DNA of 29,549 nt from an uncultured delta proteobacterium. Its GTDB lineage: Bacteria; RBG-13-61-14; DRUE01. The stretch spans positions 1 through 29,549 of the forward strand of contig CAIYYW010000228.1 in assembly GCA_903930515.1 (NCBI GenBank). The letters run 5' to 3'. The notes under the pieces were generated by a model. That model worked only from the letters and a program-made list of their open reading frames with translations, was not told where the DNA came from and searched no databases. The position numbers and the translations under genes are program-made. Shown piece after piece: positions 1 through 8,191 of the stretch. Each line of letters begins with the position of its first letter. Position 1 is the first letter of the stretch.

Positions 1-144
1 GAACTCCGGATTTTGAAAAAGGTCCGGGTGGAGGATGTGGTGCGCGCCGAATATCTCTTCAGCATCCTGATGGGAGAGGAGGTTGAGTCAAGGAGAGAAT
101 TTATCCAGACCAACGCCCTCAAGGCCATAAACTTGGATATTTGA
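1..144 (+). CDS. gyrB: DNA gyrase subunit B, C-terminal end (partial)
   Basis: The window opens inside a reading frame that starts at base 1 and ends with TGA at 142-144, giving 47 residues. The tail contains a LMGEEVE segment followed by RREFIQTNA and ends in NLDI. This is the characteristic C-terminus of GyrB, which in the family ends in an (R)RxFIxxNAxxVxNLDI pattern after the Toprim/tail domain. GyrB is the ATPase subunit of the type II topoisomerase that introduces negative supercoils. Only the last few percent of the protein is visible, so the ATPase and Toprim motifs cannot be checked. The paralogue ParE has a related tail, but the NLDI ending favours GyrB. The next gene, comEC, begins about 145 nt downstream on the same strand, and no clear terminator was seen between them. 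Confidence 0.85.
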   Translation, partial: ELRILKKVRVEDVVRAEYLFSILMGEEVESRREFIQTNALKAINLDI

Positions 145-289
145 TTTCCACCTGAGTTAATCCTAAATTGTTCCTGGTGATCCCGGAAACAGAGCACAAT
201 TGCCCGGTTCTCTTTTCCCGCCTGCCCGCCATAGCTCGCGCGCGCAAAAACGGGTTCCTCGTTTCAGGGTTCTCATTGAGGATTGACCC
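145..289. other. gyrB-comEC intergenic stretch
   Basis: No gene or convincing rho-independent terminator is visible here. Just before comEC a GAGGA Shine-Dalgarno (278-282) lies 7 nt ahead of the TTG start. The same GAGGA can pair with TCCTC at 256-260, so a small hairpin could mask the ribosome site; this is only a pairing possibility. No strong -35/-10 pair was recognised. Confidence 0.4.
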
Positions 290-2857
290 TTGAAAAAGTT
301 CTACCTCGGTTTCCTCAAAGCGCCCCTGTTCTGGTCCGCGGTCCTGTTCGGAACCGGGATCGCCTATTCCGCCGGCCATCCGCGCCGGATCATCTATTTA
401 ATTATATCGGTCGTTCTTTTTTCTATCGCGCTGCTTCTCCGGTCGGTTCAGGCCCGGAAAAATAATTTACGGCCGTCCCCCATTCTGTTCCTGATCCTCT
501 TGCTCGGACTGGCATCTGCCGGCGCTTATTATTTCCAAGCGCGGCTCCCGGAAACCAGTTTCCCGGTCCTGGAAAAGCTGGACCCGGATCAGCAGGTCTG
601 GATCAGGGCCGAAGCCAAAGGGATGAGCAGGGATTATGAAAAATACAGCCGGGTATTATCCGACTTGGTCTGGCTGGACGCGGGGAAAGGACGGAACCGA
701 GCCTCGGCCCGTTTCTACCTCAATTATTCGGACGAGAGGAAATTGTATCCCGGCGACCGGTTCCTGGCCTTGGTCCGGGTCCATCCCATCACCACTTTTA
801 AAAATCCCCTGCTCCCGGACTTGGCCGCCCGCTTTTATAAAAATGGAATTTTTTTCAACTTCAGCCAGGTCCGTGAAATGCCGATCCTGAAAATCTATTC
901 CGCTCGCCCGAATCCGCTGGCCTGGCTGGACCGATCCCGGACGAGTTTCAAGGACCAGATCATTCGGAGCGGCGCAAGCGGGAGCTACCTGCTCCTGGCG
1001 CTGGTGCTGGGAGACGAGAGTGAAATCCCGGAGCCGGTGGAAGAATCCTTCCGCGCCACCGGCACCGCGCATATTTTGGTGGTTTCCGGTTTCAACCTCA
1101 GTCTGGTGGCCTCCTTTTGCTCCATCGTCCTGATCGTCTTTTTCCGAGCGCAGCCCTGGCTGATCAAGCGGATGGACCCCTATCCCCTGGCCGGAATCCT
1201 GAGCATCATCCCCACCACCTTCTACGCCTTCATCACCGGCCTGGAAATACCCGTGCTCCGATCTTATATAATGGTCCTGGTCCTGCTGCTCGCGATCACG
1301 CTCCGGAAAACCCGCGACCTGCTCAACGCCCTCGGCCTGGCCGGGATGGTGATTATGCTGATCCAACCCGGAGCCATTTTCGATCCGAGCTTCCAACTGT
1401 CTTTTATCGCGGTCGCGGTGTTGATCCGGTATTTCCCGCCCTTATGGCAAATCGCGGGGGGGAAGTGGTTTGCCGAGGAAGCGGGTTTGCTGAAATTGGA
1501 AACGCATTTCTTCCGGGCCTACTTGAAATTGATCCCGCTCCGGCTCCTGGAATATATTTACGGACTTTTCCTCGGAACCACCCTGATCCAAATCTTTGTC
1601 GCGCCGATCTCCGCATATTATTTCTCCCGACTCAGCCTGGTCGGCCCGATCGCCAATATCCCGATCGTTCCCCTCTGCGGGTTCTGGGTCTTGCCGATCG
1701 CCTTGGTCGGTTTATGCGCCGGCTTGTTTTCGCCCGGCCTGGGGGATTGGTTGATCAACCTGGCCGGGATCGGCTCCAAGTTGATGGAGCAAATGGTGGC
1801 ATTTTTCGCCGGACTGCCTCACGCTTATGTATTGGTCCGGCCCCCCACTCCGCTGGAACTCGCCGGATGGTTCCTGATCTTGAAGGCCGGGGCCGGCTTG
1901 CCAAAAAAAATAGCGGCCTGGAAAATCTCCCCTCCCAAAACCGCCCCAGAGCGACTCTGGAAATTCACCCGGGTCGGACTTTTATTCCTGCTCGGAATCG
2001 GCCTGGTGATCGCAGGCGGACTGCCCATCCGCAACTCCCGGCCCCGACCGGACGAGGCCCGGGTGACCCTTTTGGATGTGGGCCTGGGACAGAGCATCGT
2101 GATTGACCTTCCCGGCCGGGAAAGAATACTCCTGGACGGAGCCGGCCAACTGGGCCGGATCAATCTGGGCGAGGCCGTGGTTTCCAGGTTCCTGCTCAAC
2201 CAGGGCATCCGCAGGCTGGACGCGGTGATCCTCACTCATCCCCAGACCGACCACGGGGCCGGCCTGAAATTTATTCTGGCGCAATACCCGGTGTCTGAGT
2301 TCTGGCTCACGGGCAAGGAAAATCAACTTTCGCAAGAGCTTCTGGAAATCGCGGCCCGCGGCAAGATCAAAATTCGGATGATCGGCTCCCAAACCCCTCC
2401 GGTCCGGGTCGGAGACGCCACCCTGGAATTCCTGAATCCGTCGCCGGAGCGGGTTCCTACTCTACCCCTCAACGACAGCTCCATCGCGATCCAGATGACA
2501 TATCAGGGCATCCATTTTCTTTTCCCCGCGGAAATCGGAACCGCCATTGAAAAACAACTGGTCGCAAAAAATTCGGCTGAATTGAAAAGCGACCTCCTGG
2601 TCGCCGGTCATCACGGGTCCAATACCAGTTCCAGCCCGGAATTCCTTAAGGCCGTCTCTCCCCAATGGATTTTGATCTCCAGCGGCGGAGCTTCCGGCCA
2701 GAAATTCCCTTCCCCCGCCGCCCTCCAGCGATTGCAAAAAACCGGCGCCGCGATCTTCCGCACCGACCTGGTCGGCGCGATCCAGGTGTCGGTCCGGAAT
2801 CGGAAGGCATCCGTCAGCGCCGCGGCTCCCGCTAAAAACGCAAGTCGGTCGGAATAA
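290..2857 (+). CDS. comEC: ComEC/Rec2 family DNA internalization protein
   Basis: ComEC is the inner-membrane channel that takes single-stranded DNA into the cytoplasm during natural transformation. The 855-residue length is typical for the full three-part family. Hydrophobic helices at about 10-65 flank the start of an N-terminal soluble domain (DUF4131-like, about 65-200). The Competence domain follows (about 220-545) with the family hallmark GTAHILVVSGFNLSLVA and many membrane segments. A C-terminal metallo-beta-lactamase-like domain begins near residue 590 (LLDVGLGQS). It carries THPQTDHG near 650 (the THxxxDH metal motif) and GHHGSN near 773. The start is TTG at 290, chosen because GAGGA lies 7 nt upstream and the protein then begins with a Lys-rich, hydrophobic N-terminus. 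No other competence gene is nearby, so actual transformability is not shown. Confidence 0.93.
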   Translation: MKKFYLGFLKAPLFWSAVLFGTGIAYSAGHPRRIIYLIISVVLFSIALLLRSVQARKNNLRPSPILFLILLLGLASAGAYYFQARLPETSFPVLEKLDPDQQVWIRAEAKGMSRDYEKYSRVLSDLVWLDAGKGRNRASARFYLNYSDERKLYPGDRFLALVRVHPITTFKNPLLPDLAARFYKNGIFFNFSQVREMPILKIYSARPNPLAWLDRSRTSFKDQIIRSGASGSYLLLALVLGDESEIPEPVEESFRATGTAHILVVSGFNLSLVASFCSIVLIVFFRAQPWLIKRMDPYPLAGILSIIPTTFYAFITGLEIPVLRSYIMVLVLLLAITLRKTRDLLNALGLAGMVIMLIQPGAIFDPSFQLSFIAVAVLIRYFPPLWQIAGGKWFAEEAGLLKLETHFFRAYLKLIPLRLLEYIYGLFLGTTLIQIFVAPISAYYFSRLSLVGPIANIPIVPLCGFWVLPIALVGLCAGLFSPGLGDWLINLAGIGSKLMEQMVAFFAGLPHAYVLVRPPTPLELAGWFLILKAGAGLPKKIAAWKISPPKTAPERLWKFTRVGLLFLLGIGLVIAGGLPIRNSRPRPDEARVTLLDVGLGQSIVIDLPGRERILLDGAGQLGRINLGEAVVSRFLLNQGIRRLDAVILTHPQTDHGAGLKFILAQYPVSEFWLTGKENQLSQELLEIAARGKIKIRMIGSQTPPVRVGDATLEFLNPSPERVPTLPLNDSSIAIQMTYQGIHFLFPAEIGTAIEKQLVAKNSAELKSDLLVAGHHGSNTSSSPEFLKAVSPQWILISSGGASGQKFPSPAALQRLQKTGAAIFRTDLVGAIQVSVRNRKASVSAAAPAKNASRSE

Positions 2858-2861
2858 AAAA

Positions 2862-2888
2862 TTGACAAAAAGCTGGAAGGGTTATAAT
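2862..2888 (+). promoter_or_regulatory. Sigma-70-type promoter for the thioesterase gene
   Basis: A perfect TTGACA (-35, 2862-2867) and a perfect TATAAT (-10, 2883-2888) start 4 nt after the comEC stop. The spacer is 15 nt, shorter than the optimal 17, which may weaken the promoter. The predicted transcript would start near 2895, leaving a leader of about 26 nt that contains the AAGGAG ribosome site. Confidence 0.65.
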
Positions 2889-2920
2889 TTCGGAACAGGG
2901 CGGAAAAGGAGCGAAAAAAA

Positions 2921-3337
2921 ATGGAAGAAAAATTTACCGACCGGATCAAGGCCGCGGCGGCGAGCGAGCCGTTCGCCAAAATGCTGGAGATGAAGCCACT
3001 GGAAGTGAAAGAGGGATTCGCGAAGGTGGAGATTCAGGTCAAGGCCGAATACCAGAATCTTTTCGGAGCCACCCACGGCGGCCTGATCTTCAGTGTCCTG
3101 GATGAGGCCTTTGAGCTGGCCAGCAACTCGCACGGAACCTTTGCCACGGCCTTGAGCGTGACCATCAATTTCCTCAAAGCGGTCAAGCCCGGGGACAAGC
3201 TGATCGCGGAAGCCGGCGAGGTGGCCAAAACCAAACGCACCGGCAACTACCGGTTCCTGATCTCCAACCAGGACGGCGAGCTGGTCGCCCACGGCCAGGG
3301 AATGGTTTATCGCAAGGACGATCCGATTCAGATCTGA
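2921..3337 (+). CDS. paaI: PaaI-type hotdog-fold acyl-CoA thioesterase
   Basis: This 138-residue protein has the length and signature of PaaI/YbgC-like hotdog thioesterases, which hydrolyse acyl- or phenylacetyl-CoA thioesters in the cytoplasm. The family motif is clear at about residues 46-66: N-x-F-G-A-T-H-G-G-L-I-F-S-V-L-D-E-A-F. It holds the HGG loop and the acidic residue of the active site. It is followed by a TINFLKAVKPGD strand/turn and the conserved RTGNYRF segment near 107. The ATG at 2921 is preceded by AAGGAG at 2906-2911. The gene has its own promoter right after comEC and runs convergently into the TPR membrane protein gene, with an 80-nt gap that shows no strong terminator. No phenylacetate-degradation genes are nearby, so the substrate is open and the symbol names the family rather than the pathway. 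Confidence 0.85.
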   Translation: MEEKFTDRIKAAAASEPFAKMLEMKPLEVKEGFAKVEIQVKAEYQNLFGATHGGLIFSVLDEAFELASNSHGTFATALSVTINFLKAVKPGDKLIAEAGEVAKTKRTGNYRFLISNQDGELVAHGQGMVYRKDDPIQI

Positions 3338-3416
3338 AAATGGAGAACAAGGAACGGACGCTCGCGCATTCGGCGGTTCCCGGGAAACGGAGAACGGTAA
3401 ACGAGTGGCGCGCGCT

Positions 3417-5243
3417 TCACTGGGGGCAGCCGTTAAGGATCGGCTCAAACCCGGGATCAAAGGCCGGGGCGGACCTGATCAATTCCACCGCTCCCGGGCA
3501 TTCCCCTTTTTCCACGAGCGAGCGCGCCAGGATGAGCCTGGCTTCAATCCATTCCGGTTTTGCTTTGACCGCCTCTCGCAATTCCCTGAGGTAGTCGTCT
3601 TCGCGGCCCAATCTCCGGCAAGACAACGCCAGGTTATAATGAGCAGGCGCGTCCAACGGATTTTTCTCAATCGCGCGGAGGAACCATTTGCGCGCGGTTT
3701 CAAAATCCCCGCTCTTGCTGTAAAGCAATCCCAGGTTGAAGTAAGGGATGCCGTAATTGTCAGAGCCCAGTTCGCCGGCTTTGAGGAATTCCCGCTCAGC
3801 CGGCCCGAACTCTCCGGCCTGGGAAAAACAAATCCCCAGACTGTTATGGGCGTCAGCCAGATCGGGCGAAAGCGAAAGCGCTTTCCGGCAAACCCGGATC
3901 GCGGACGAACATTTTTCATTCTCGCTCAGGGCGGAGCAATAATTGTTCCAGGCCCGGGGCAAGTCCGGGGCCTTGGTTGCAGCGTCTTTCCACAAACGCT
4001 CCCGGCTCTGCCAGACGCGGTTCCTGGTGAAAGTGAACCCGCAGAAAAACGCCGCGACCAATAAAATCCACGCGGTGGCGAGCCTGATTTTTCCCGGACG
4101 CAATACCGGGATCGCGATTGCCGGAGTCAAAATGGCGAGCAGGGCCAGGTAGAGCCGGTGCTCGTTGGCGAGGTCAATGGGCAGGGGCAGGGCTTCCATC
4201 GCCAACTGCCCGAAATACCAGATCACGGCAAAGGAAAATATTTTCCACTTCCGGGCCTTGGCCAGGGCCAAAAAGATCACGGCCAGGATGATCAGCCAGG
4301 AGCTGAGCGCGAGCGAAAGATCCGCGGCTGACCCGGAGAAAGTAAATTGATGCTCCAGGCTTAAAAATTGCGGGAAGGGAAAAATTATCAGCAACGCATA
4401 CCAGGCCAAAACTTCCGGCTCCAATAAAATCCGTTGCCCGAGCGGCATCGCCTGGGCGGCCAGGTCCGCTCCCAGCTTGGCGGTCATCCCGGGACGGAAC
4501 AGCCAGAGGCCGGCCAGGAGATATACCGCGGCCAAGGCGATCAGCCATTTCCAGTTCCGGACGATCCATCCTTTGGCCGGGTCCTGGTAAAAATACAGAT
4601 CAAAGATAAAAATCAGCAAGGGCAGGGTCAGAGCGGTTTCCTTGCTCAGCATCGCCAAAAGGCAAAACAGGCCGGCCAGGGAAAAAAACCAGCCCCCTTT
4701 TTTCTCCCGATCTTTTCCCATCTGGTAAAAATAGATGCTCCAGACCGAGAAGGCGCCGGCCATTGAGGAATGTCGCTGGACAATATAAGTGACCGCCTGG
4801 ATATTGAGGGGATCCGCGATCCAGACCAGAGCGACCAGCCATCCGGCCAGGCGCGAGCGGAAAGGGTCGTTCCCGAGTTTGATAAAAAATTTCCCCAGCG
4901 CCATCCGGATTCCGAGCGCGGTGAAGACCAAGACCAGGAAATTCACCAGGTGATAGCCGAAGGGGTTAAGCTGGTTGAAATAAAAATTTAAAGCCAGGCT
5001 GAGGTTGGTGAGGGGGCGGTTGTGTTTCCAGTCCTGGAACGCCGCGCTGATCAGCGAGTCAAGACCGAGATCGGGGATCCGGAGGAAGGAATTTTTTACA
5101 ATGCTTTCCAGGTCGTCAAAATGGAAGGGAACCGAAAAACTCGGCCAATAGATCAGAAGGGCGATCCCAATCAGAACCGGCGCGGCGAACAAATCAAACC
5201 CTTCAGGGGCACGCGATTTTTTGTCCGGGCCTGGTTTGGGCAT
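3417..5243 (-). CDS. TMTC/PMT-like membrane protein with C-terminal TPR repeats
   Basis: This 608-residue protein has an N-terminal multi-membrane region (about 17-405) and a soluble TPR region (about 415-600). The opening membrane part carries the acidic FHFDDLESIVKN loop and then RPLTNLSLALNFYFN and GYHLVN. These are hallmarks of the GT-C/DUF1736 (TMTC) class, related to protein O-mannosyltransferases. The C-terminal part contains at least four TPR-like repeats with the usual A-x-x-x-LG and NP/SP turns (for example ADAHNSLG, GIPYFNLG and APAHYNLA). By family, it could transfer sugars from a lipid donor at the periplasmic face, with the TPRs binding the acceptor; neither activity is shown. 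The ATG at 5243 has no obvious Shine-Dalgarno. It lies 80 nt downstream of the carboxypeptidase gene, probably on the lgt transcript. Confidence 0.75.
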   Translation of the reverse strand: MPKPGPDKKSRAPEGFDLFAAPVLIGIALLIYWPSFSVPFHFDDLESIVKNSFLRIPDLGLDSLISAAFQDWKHNRPLTNLSLALNFYFNQLNPFGYHLVNFLVLVFTALGIRMALGKFFIKLGNDPFRSRLAGWLVALVWIADPLNIQAVTYIVQRHSSMAGAFSVWSIYFYQMGKDREKKGGWFFSLAGLFCLLAMLSKETALTLPLLIFIFDLYFYQDPAKGWIVRNWKWLIALAAVYLLAGLWLFRPGMTAKLGADLAAQAMPLGQRILLEPEVLAWYALLIIFPFPQFLSLEHQFTFSGSAADLSLALSSWLIILAVIFLALAKARKWKIFSFAVIWYFGQLAMEALPLPIDLANEHRLYLALLAILTPAIAIPVLRPGKIRLATAWILLVAAFFCGFTFTRNRVWQSRERLWKDAATKAPDLPRAWNNYCSALSENEKCSSAIRVCRKALSLSPDLADAHNSLGICFSQAGEFGPAEREFLKAGELGSDNYGIPYFNLGLLYSKSGDFETARKWFLRAIEKNPLDAPAHYNLALSCRRLGREDDYLRELREAVKAKPEWIEARLILARSLVEKGECPGAVELIRSAPAFDPGFEPILNGCPQ

Positions 5244-5298
5244 CAGTTACATTTTACGGCATTTTGGGGGGAAGGCCAGCCGGATCAAAGGGAAAATC

Positions 5299-5313
5299 CC
5301 GGCCGCGGGCCGG
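5299..5313 (-). terminator. Weak hairpin/possible attenuator after the carboxypeptidase gene
   Basis: A perfect 6-bp GC-only stem (CCGGCC/GGCCGG) with a 3-nt loop lies 10 nt past the carboxypeptidase stop on the minus strand. It is followed by GATTTTCCCTTT, an imperfect T-rich tract. It may reduce read-through into the TPR membrane protein gene rather than terminate fully. Confidence 0.4.
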
Positions 5314-5323
5314 AGCAAACCTT

Positions 5324-6382
5324 CTACTGTTTTTTCCATTCCGGTTTGACCTTGAGCGGTTCGCCGTTGGTCAGCTGATACGCGGCCGCAACCGCGGCGA
5401 TCAGTCCGGGCGCGTCGTTCTCAATCCAGGCCTGATATTTTTCCCCGGGGTTGGCCACCCAGAACTCCTGGAAGGTTTTCAATCCGCGGTCTAAAAGGTT
5501 GCTTTTGACCGTGCTCACTTCAACGGTAAAGGAGGGGATGCCCAGGCCGAGGTAATTGTAATCGTCCGGGTCTCCGAGCGTGGGATACCAGCTATATGAT
5601 TGCTGGATCTGGTAGCGATATTTTTTCTGGCCGGAATTGAAGGCCTGTCCGATCCGGACGAATAAATCCCGGTCCGGGGCGATGCCCTTGCTGTGCGCGT
5701 AGGGATAGAGGAATTTTCCGGCAACGCTGTGCAGGTTAAACACCACGAAATAATGGCCGTTCTTCACCAGCTCCGCCATTGCCCGGCTCTCCGGCTCGGA
5801 CAGCGGCTCCGGTCCCATATAATAACTGGAACGGGGCCTCCGGTTCCCGGCCAGCGGGTGCCGGCTTTTCGACCCGGGCACCACCGGGAAATTCCGATTC
5901 AGGTCCACCCCGTCCGCGTTCTTCCTCATCCCTTTTTTCCCGCCCTTGCCCTTGGTGTCATACACCCGGGCGTATCCGTCCGGGTTCTGGACCGGGATGA
6001 TGTCAATCTCAATCTTGCCCAGCAGATCCTTGAGCCCGGGATCGCTCTTGCTTTGGGACATCAGCTCCCGCGCAAATTCCATCCCAACCGCGGCCCCGAT
6101 GAATTCTTCCGCGTGAATCCCCCCGGCGATCAGGGCCTGGGGCTGACCTTCGGATTTTGACCAGCCGACCCGGAGCAAATAAATCGGCCTCCCTTCCACG
6201 CTCTTCCCGATCTGTTCCAGCTTGACCAGGTCCGGATTTTCTTTCGGAAACGAATTCACCTCCCGGCACATTTCTTCCAGCGAGGGATACGGGTCAAGCG
6301 ATCTCTTGGCTTGAGCATAAGCCCGGCCCGAGATCAGGATCAGAACCAGGGTCAGGATCAGGCCGGGTTTAATCCTTCTCAT
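5324..6382 (-). CDS. Secreted M14-family zinc carboxypeptidase
   Basis: This is a 352-residue protein with a Sec signal peptide (hydrophobic core about 7-20, cleavage probably after AYA) and a single peptidase M14 domain. Metal and catalytic residues of the carboxypeptidase A fold are visible: HAEE near 91 (HxxE zinc pair), DLNRNFP near 160 (substrate-binding Asn-Arg), FNLHS near 214 (third zinc His) and TVEVS near 288 (general-base Glu). A Tyr-rich SYSWYPTLGD segment precedes the Glu, as expected for the substrate-capping tyrosine region. It should trim C-terminal residues from peptides, or act on cell-wall peptides, outside the cytoplasm. Its ATG overlaps the lgt stop by 4 nt, so the two are translationally coupled. 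The pairing with Lgt suggests an envelope role, but the specificity cannot be read from sequence. Confidence 0.9.
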   Translation of the reverse strand: MRRIKPGLILTLVLILISGRAYAQAKRSLDPYPSLEEMCREVNSFPKENPDLVKLEQIGKSVEGRPIYLLRVGWSKSEGQPQALIAGGIHAEEFIGAAVGMEFARELMSQSKSDPGLKDLLGKIEIDIIPVQNPDGYARVYDTKGKGGKKGMRKNADGVDLNRNFPVVPGSKSRHPLAGNRRPRSSYYMGPEPLSEPESRAMAELVKNGHYFVVFNLHSVAGKFLYPYAHSKGIAPDRDLFVRIGQAFNSGQKKYRYQIQQSYSWYPTLGDPDDYNYLGLGIPSFTVEVSTVKSNLLDRGLKTFQEFWVANPGEKYQAWIENDAPGLIAAVAAAYQLTNGEPLKVKPEWKKQ

Positions 6383-7224
6383 TTCTTCTCCTTGCGCCTT
6401 TCCTTTTTTGATTTTTTATCAGAAGGCTTGGGTGAAACTTTTTCGGTCTCCACCGCCGGGATCGGCTTGCTCATCTGCCGGATCAACAGGGCCGCGGCCG
6501 GGATGAAGATCAGGATGCTGATGAACTGGCTGGTGGAAATCTTATTGGAGAGGATAAATCCTCGCTCTATATCTCCGCGCAGGAATTCCAGCAGGAACCG
6601 GGCGACCGCGTAAAGCATTATCACCAGGAGCATGGTGACGCCGTTTCTTTTGGAGCGCCGGAACAGGGCGTAGCTGATCCCGGCGATGGCGAAATCGGCG
6701 ATGGATTCGTAGATCGGGGACGGATGCACGGGAATTCCGGCCAGCTGGTGCGGGATGGGCAGAGACGGGTAGGTGATGGCCCAGGGCAGGCTGCTGGGCT
6801 TGCCGTAACAACATCCGGCCATCAGGCATCCCCAGCGACCGATCCCCAGGCCCACTATTGCCGGCACGGCGATGGTGTCCGCGACCCGGCCGTAATTCTT
6901 TTTATACTTGCGCGCGTAAAAATATCCGAAGACCAGCACCGCGATCATGCCCCCGTACCAGACCAGCCCCCCCCGGATGCATCCCACCACATCCTTGACC
7001 GTGTTGAGAATGTTCCTCCAGTCCACCAGCAGATACAGACCCTTGGCCCCGAGGATGCCGGTGACCATAATCCAGAAGAAGAAGTTGGAATAGAATTCCT
7101 CATCCTGTCCGCTGATCCTGGCGAGATGGAGCAGGTAGAAATAGGCGATAATAAAAGCCGCGGCCATAATCAGTCCGTAGGTGTAAAAAGTCAGACTGCC
7201 GATTTTAAAAAGTATTGGGTGCAT
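6379..7224 (-). CDS. lgt: Prolipoprotein diacylglyceryl transferase
   Basis: Lgt transfers diacylglycerol from phosphatidylglycerol to the lipobox cysteine of prolipoproteins, the first step of lipoprotein maturation, in the inner membrane. The 281-residue protein has about seven membrane segments, the N-terminal YTYGLIMA motif, the central GGLVWYGG loop, the Lgt signature GIGRWGCLMAGCCYG, the VHPSPIYES segment, and the late RFLLEFLRGD motif. Two details differ from E. coli. The loop His (H103 there) is Tyr here, and the GN(F/I)xNGE signature is replaced by GCxxAGCCYG. The C-terminus carries a basic Lys/Arg-rich tail of about 25 residues. The start is ATG at 7224 with GGGAG upstream. It leads a unit with the carboxypeptidase (4-nt overlap) and the TPR membrane protein. 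Confidence 0.93.
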   Translation of the reverse strand: MHPILFKIGSLTFYTYGLIMAAAFIIAYFYLLHLARISGQDEEFYSNFFFWIMVTGILGAKGLYLLVDWRNILNTVKDVVGCIRGGLVWYGGMIAVLVFGYFYARKYKKNYGRVADTIAVPAIVGLGIGRWGCLMAGCCYGKPSSLPWAITYPSLPIPHQLAGIPVHPSPIYESIADFAIAGISYALFRRSKRNGVTMLLVIMLYAVARFLLEFLRGDIERGFILSNKISTSQFISILIFIPAAALLIRQMSKPIPAVETEKVSPKPSDKKSKKERRKEKK

Positions 7225-7243
7225 TTAAAATTTGCTCCCGCAT

Positions 7244-7272
7244 ATTATAAAATACGCTTATCCTTTTTTCAA
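7244..7272 (-). promoter_or_regulatory. Sigma-70-type promoter for lgt
   Basis: On the minus strand a TTGAAA (-35, 7272-7267) and a perfect TATAAT (-10, 7249-7244) are separated by exactly 17 nt. The expected start point falls about 12-13 nt before the lgt ATG, so the leader would be very short and the GGGAG ribosome site would lie at or near the transcript 5' end. Confidence 0.7.
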
Positions 7273-7306
7273 ACCGCTCCGCCGGTTTCCTCAAAGGCAT
7301 CTCCCT

Positions 7307-7326
7307 CCGGATCAGCCGCGATCCGG
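7307..7326 (-). other. Perfect hairpin directly after the exported TPR gene
   Basis: A 7-bp perfect stem (CCGGATC/GATCCGG) with a 6-nt loop abuts the stop codon at 7327-7329. No T-tract follows on the minus strand, so it is not a canonical intrinsic terminator. It could stabilise the 3' end of the rny-ymdB-TPR transcript. Confidence 0.45.
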
Positions 7327-8172
7327 TTATTTCTGGACCTCGGTCACTTCCTCCTGCTTGACCCGGGAGTATCCGCAGGCGAGTTTGGGATTGTCATAAA
7401 CCTTTTTGGCGTCCCTCTTGTCAATTTTGTCTATCTCGGTTTCCACTTTGTCATTGATGGCCTTCTGGAGCCATTTTTTACCCTCATCTATATCCTTGGG
7501 CTGGTCTCTGCGGTTTCCGCGGCAGAGCAGGGTCACGCCTATTTCCTTGTCCAGGTCAATCCGGTCGGGCAGTATTTTCACCGATGCCCGGCAATGTTCC
7601 ACGGCCTTATCCATATCCCCCTTGGTTCCGAAGAGGATTCTCATAATCACGCTTTCCGGGACCTTGCGGTAGAACTGGCAGAGGGCGAAGTGGGCGTTGG
7701 CCTCGGTGGAATCGGTGGCGGTGCGGTAGGTTGGGCGCATCTCCAGGGTTTTCAGATAGTAGGCCTCAATGTCCTTGGCCAGCCCCAGGGACTTGGCGAT
7801 CCCCTTGACCAGGGCCTCGGAACTCATCCCGACCGCGACATAAAAATAATTCTCAGCCACCTTCGGATTCTTGGCCGCGCCTTTCCTGGCCCATTCCTCG
7901 CATTTGACATAGTCATCCAGCTTTTCTTTTTCCCGGGCTTCGGGCAGAAGTTCGCCGAGGTTGTAATAGTTCCGGGCGATCATCCAATAAACCTGCTGGT
8001 TGTTCGGGTCGGCCTTCAACACTTCCATCAGAATTTTGTTGGATTCCAGATAGCCCCCCTGATCCTGGATCTGGTCGGACTTGGCCACCAGATCGGAGAC
8101 CTCCTGGGGCGCAAGGGACAGGGCCAAAACCGCGAGCAAACCCATTGCCACCAGCCATCCCGCCTTTTTCAT
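7327..8172 (-). CDS. Exported TPR-repeat protein of unknown function
   Basis: The protein begins at ATG 8172 (281 residues). An open frame continues 43 codons further upstream into ymdB. The shorter start is preferred because AAAGGAGG (8190-8183) precedes it at a good distance, and it gives a clean signal peptide: MKKAG followed by a hydrophobic run ending near ALSLAPQ. No lipobox cysteine is seen. The mature part has helix-rich TPR-like units, for example GGYLESNKILMEVLKADPNN and later segments with ILPDRIDLDKEIGVTLL. It is probably a periplasmic scaffold. It follows ymdB by about 20 nt, so it likely belongs to the rny-ymdB transcript. No specific family was recognised beyond TPR. Confidence 0.75.
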   Translation of the reverse strand: MKKAGWLVAMGLLAVLALSLAPQEVSDLVAKSDQIQDQGGYLESNKILMEVLKADPNNQQVYWMIARNYYNLGELLPEAREKEKLDDYVKCEEWARKGAAKNPKVAENYFYVAVGMSSEALVKGIAKSLGLAKDIEAYYLKTLEMRPTYRTATDSTEANAHFALCQFYRKVPESVIMRILFGTKGDMDKAVEHCRASVKILPDRIDLDKEIGVTLLCRGNRRDQPKDIDEGKKWLQKAINDKVETEIDKIDKRDAKKVYDNPKLACGYSRVKQEEVTEVQK

Positions 8173-8191
8173 TTTCCTTTTGCCTCCTTTG

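Noticed and set aside
656-1396. Long minus-strand frame opposite comEC (246 codons)
   Set aside because: Antisense shadow of a well-supported gene in GC-rich DNA; the translation is low-complexity, rich in Gly/Asp/Gln, without domain motifs.
3338-3416. Possible terminator between the convergent thioesterase and TPR membrane genes
   Set aside because: Contains purine-rich GAACGG-like words and no GC stem with a T-tract in either direction.
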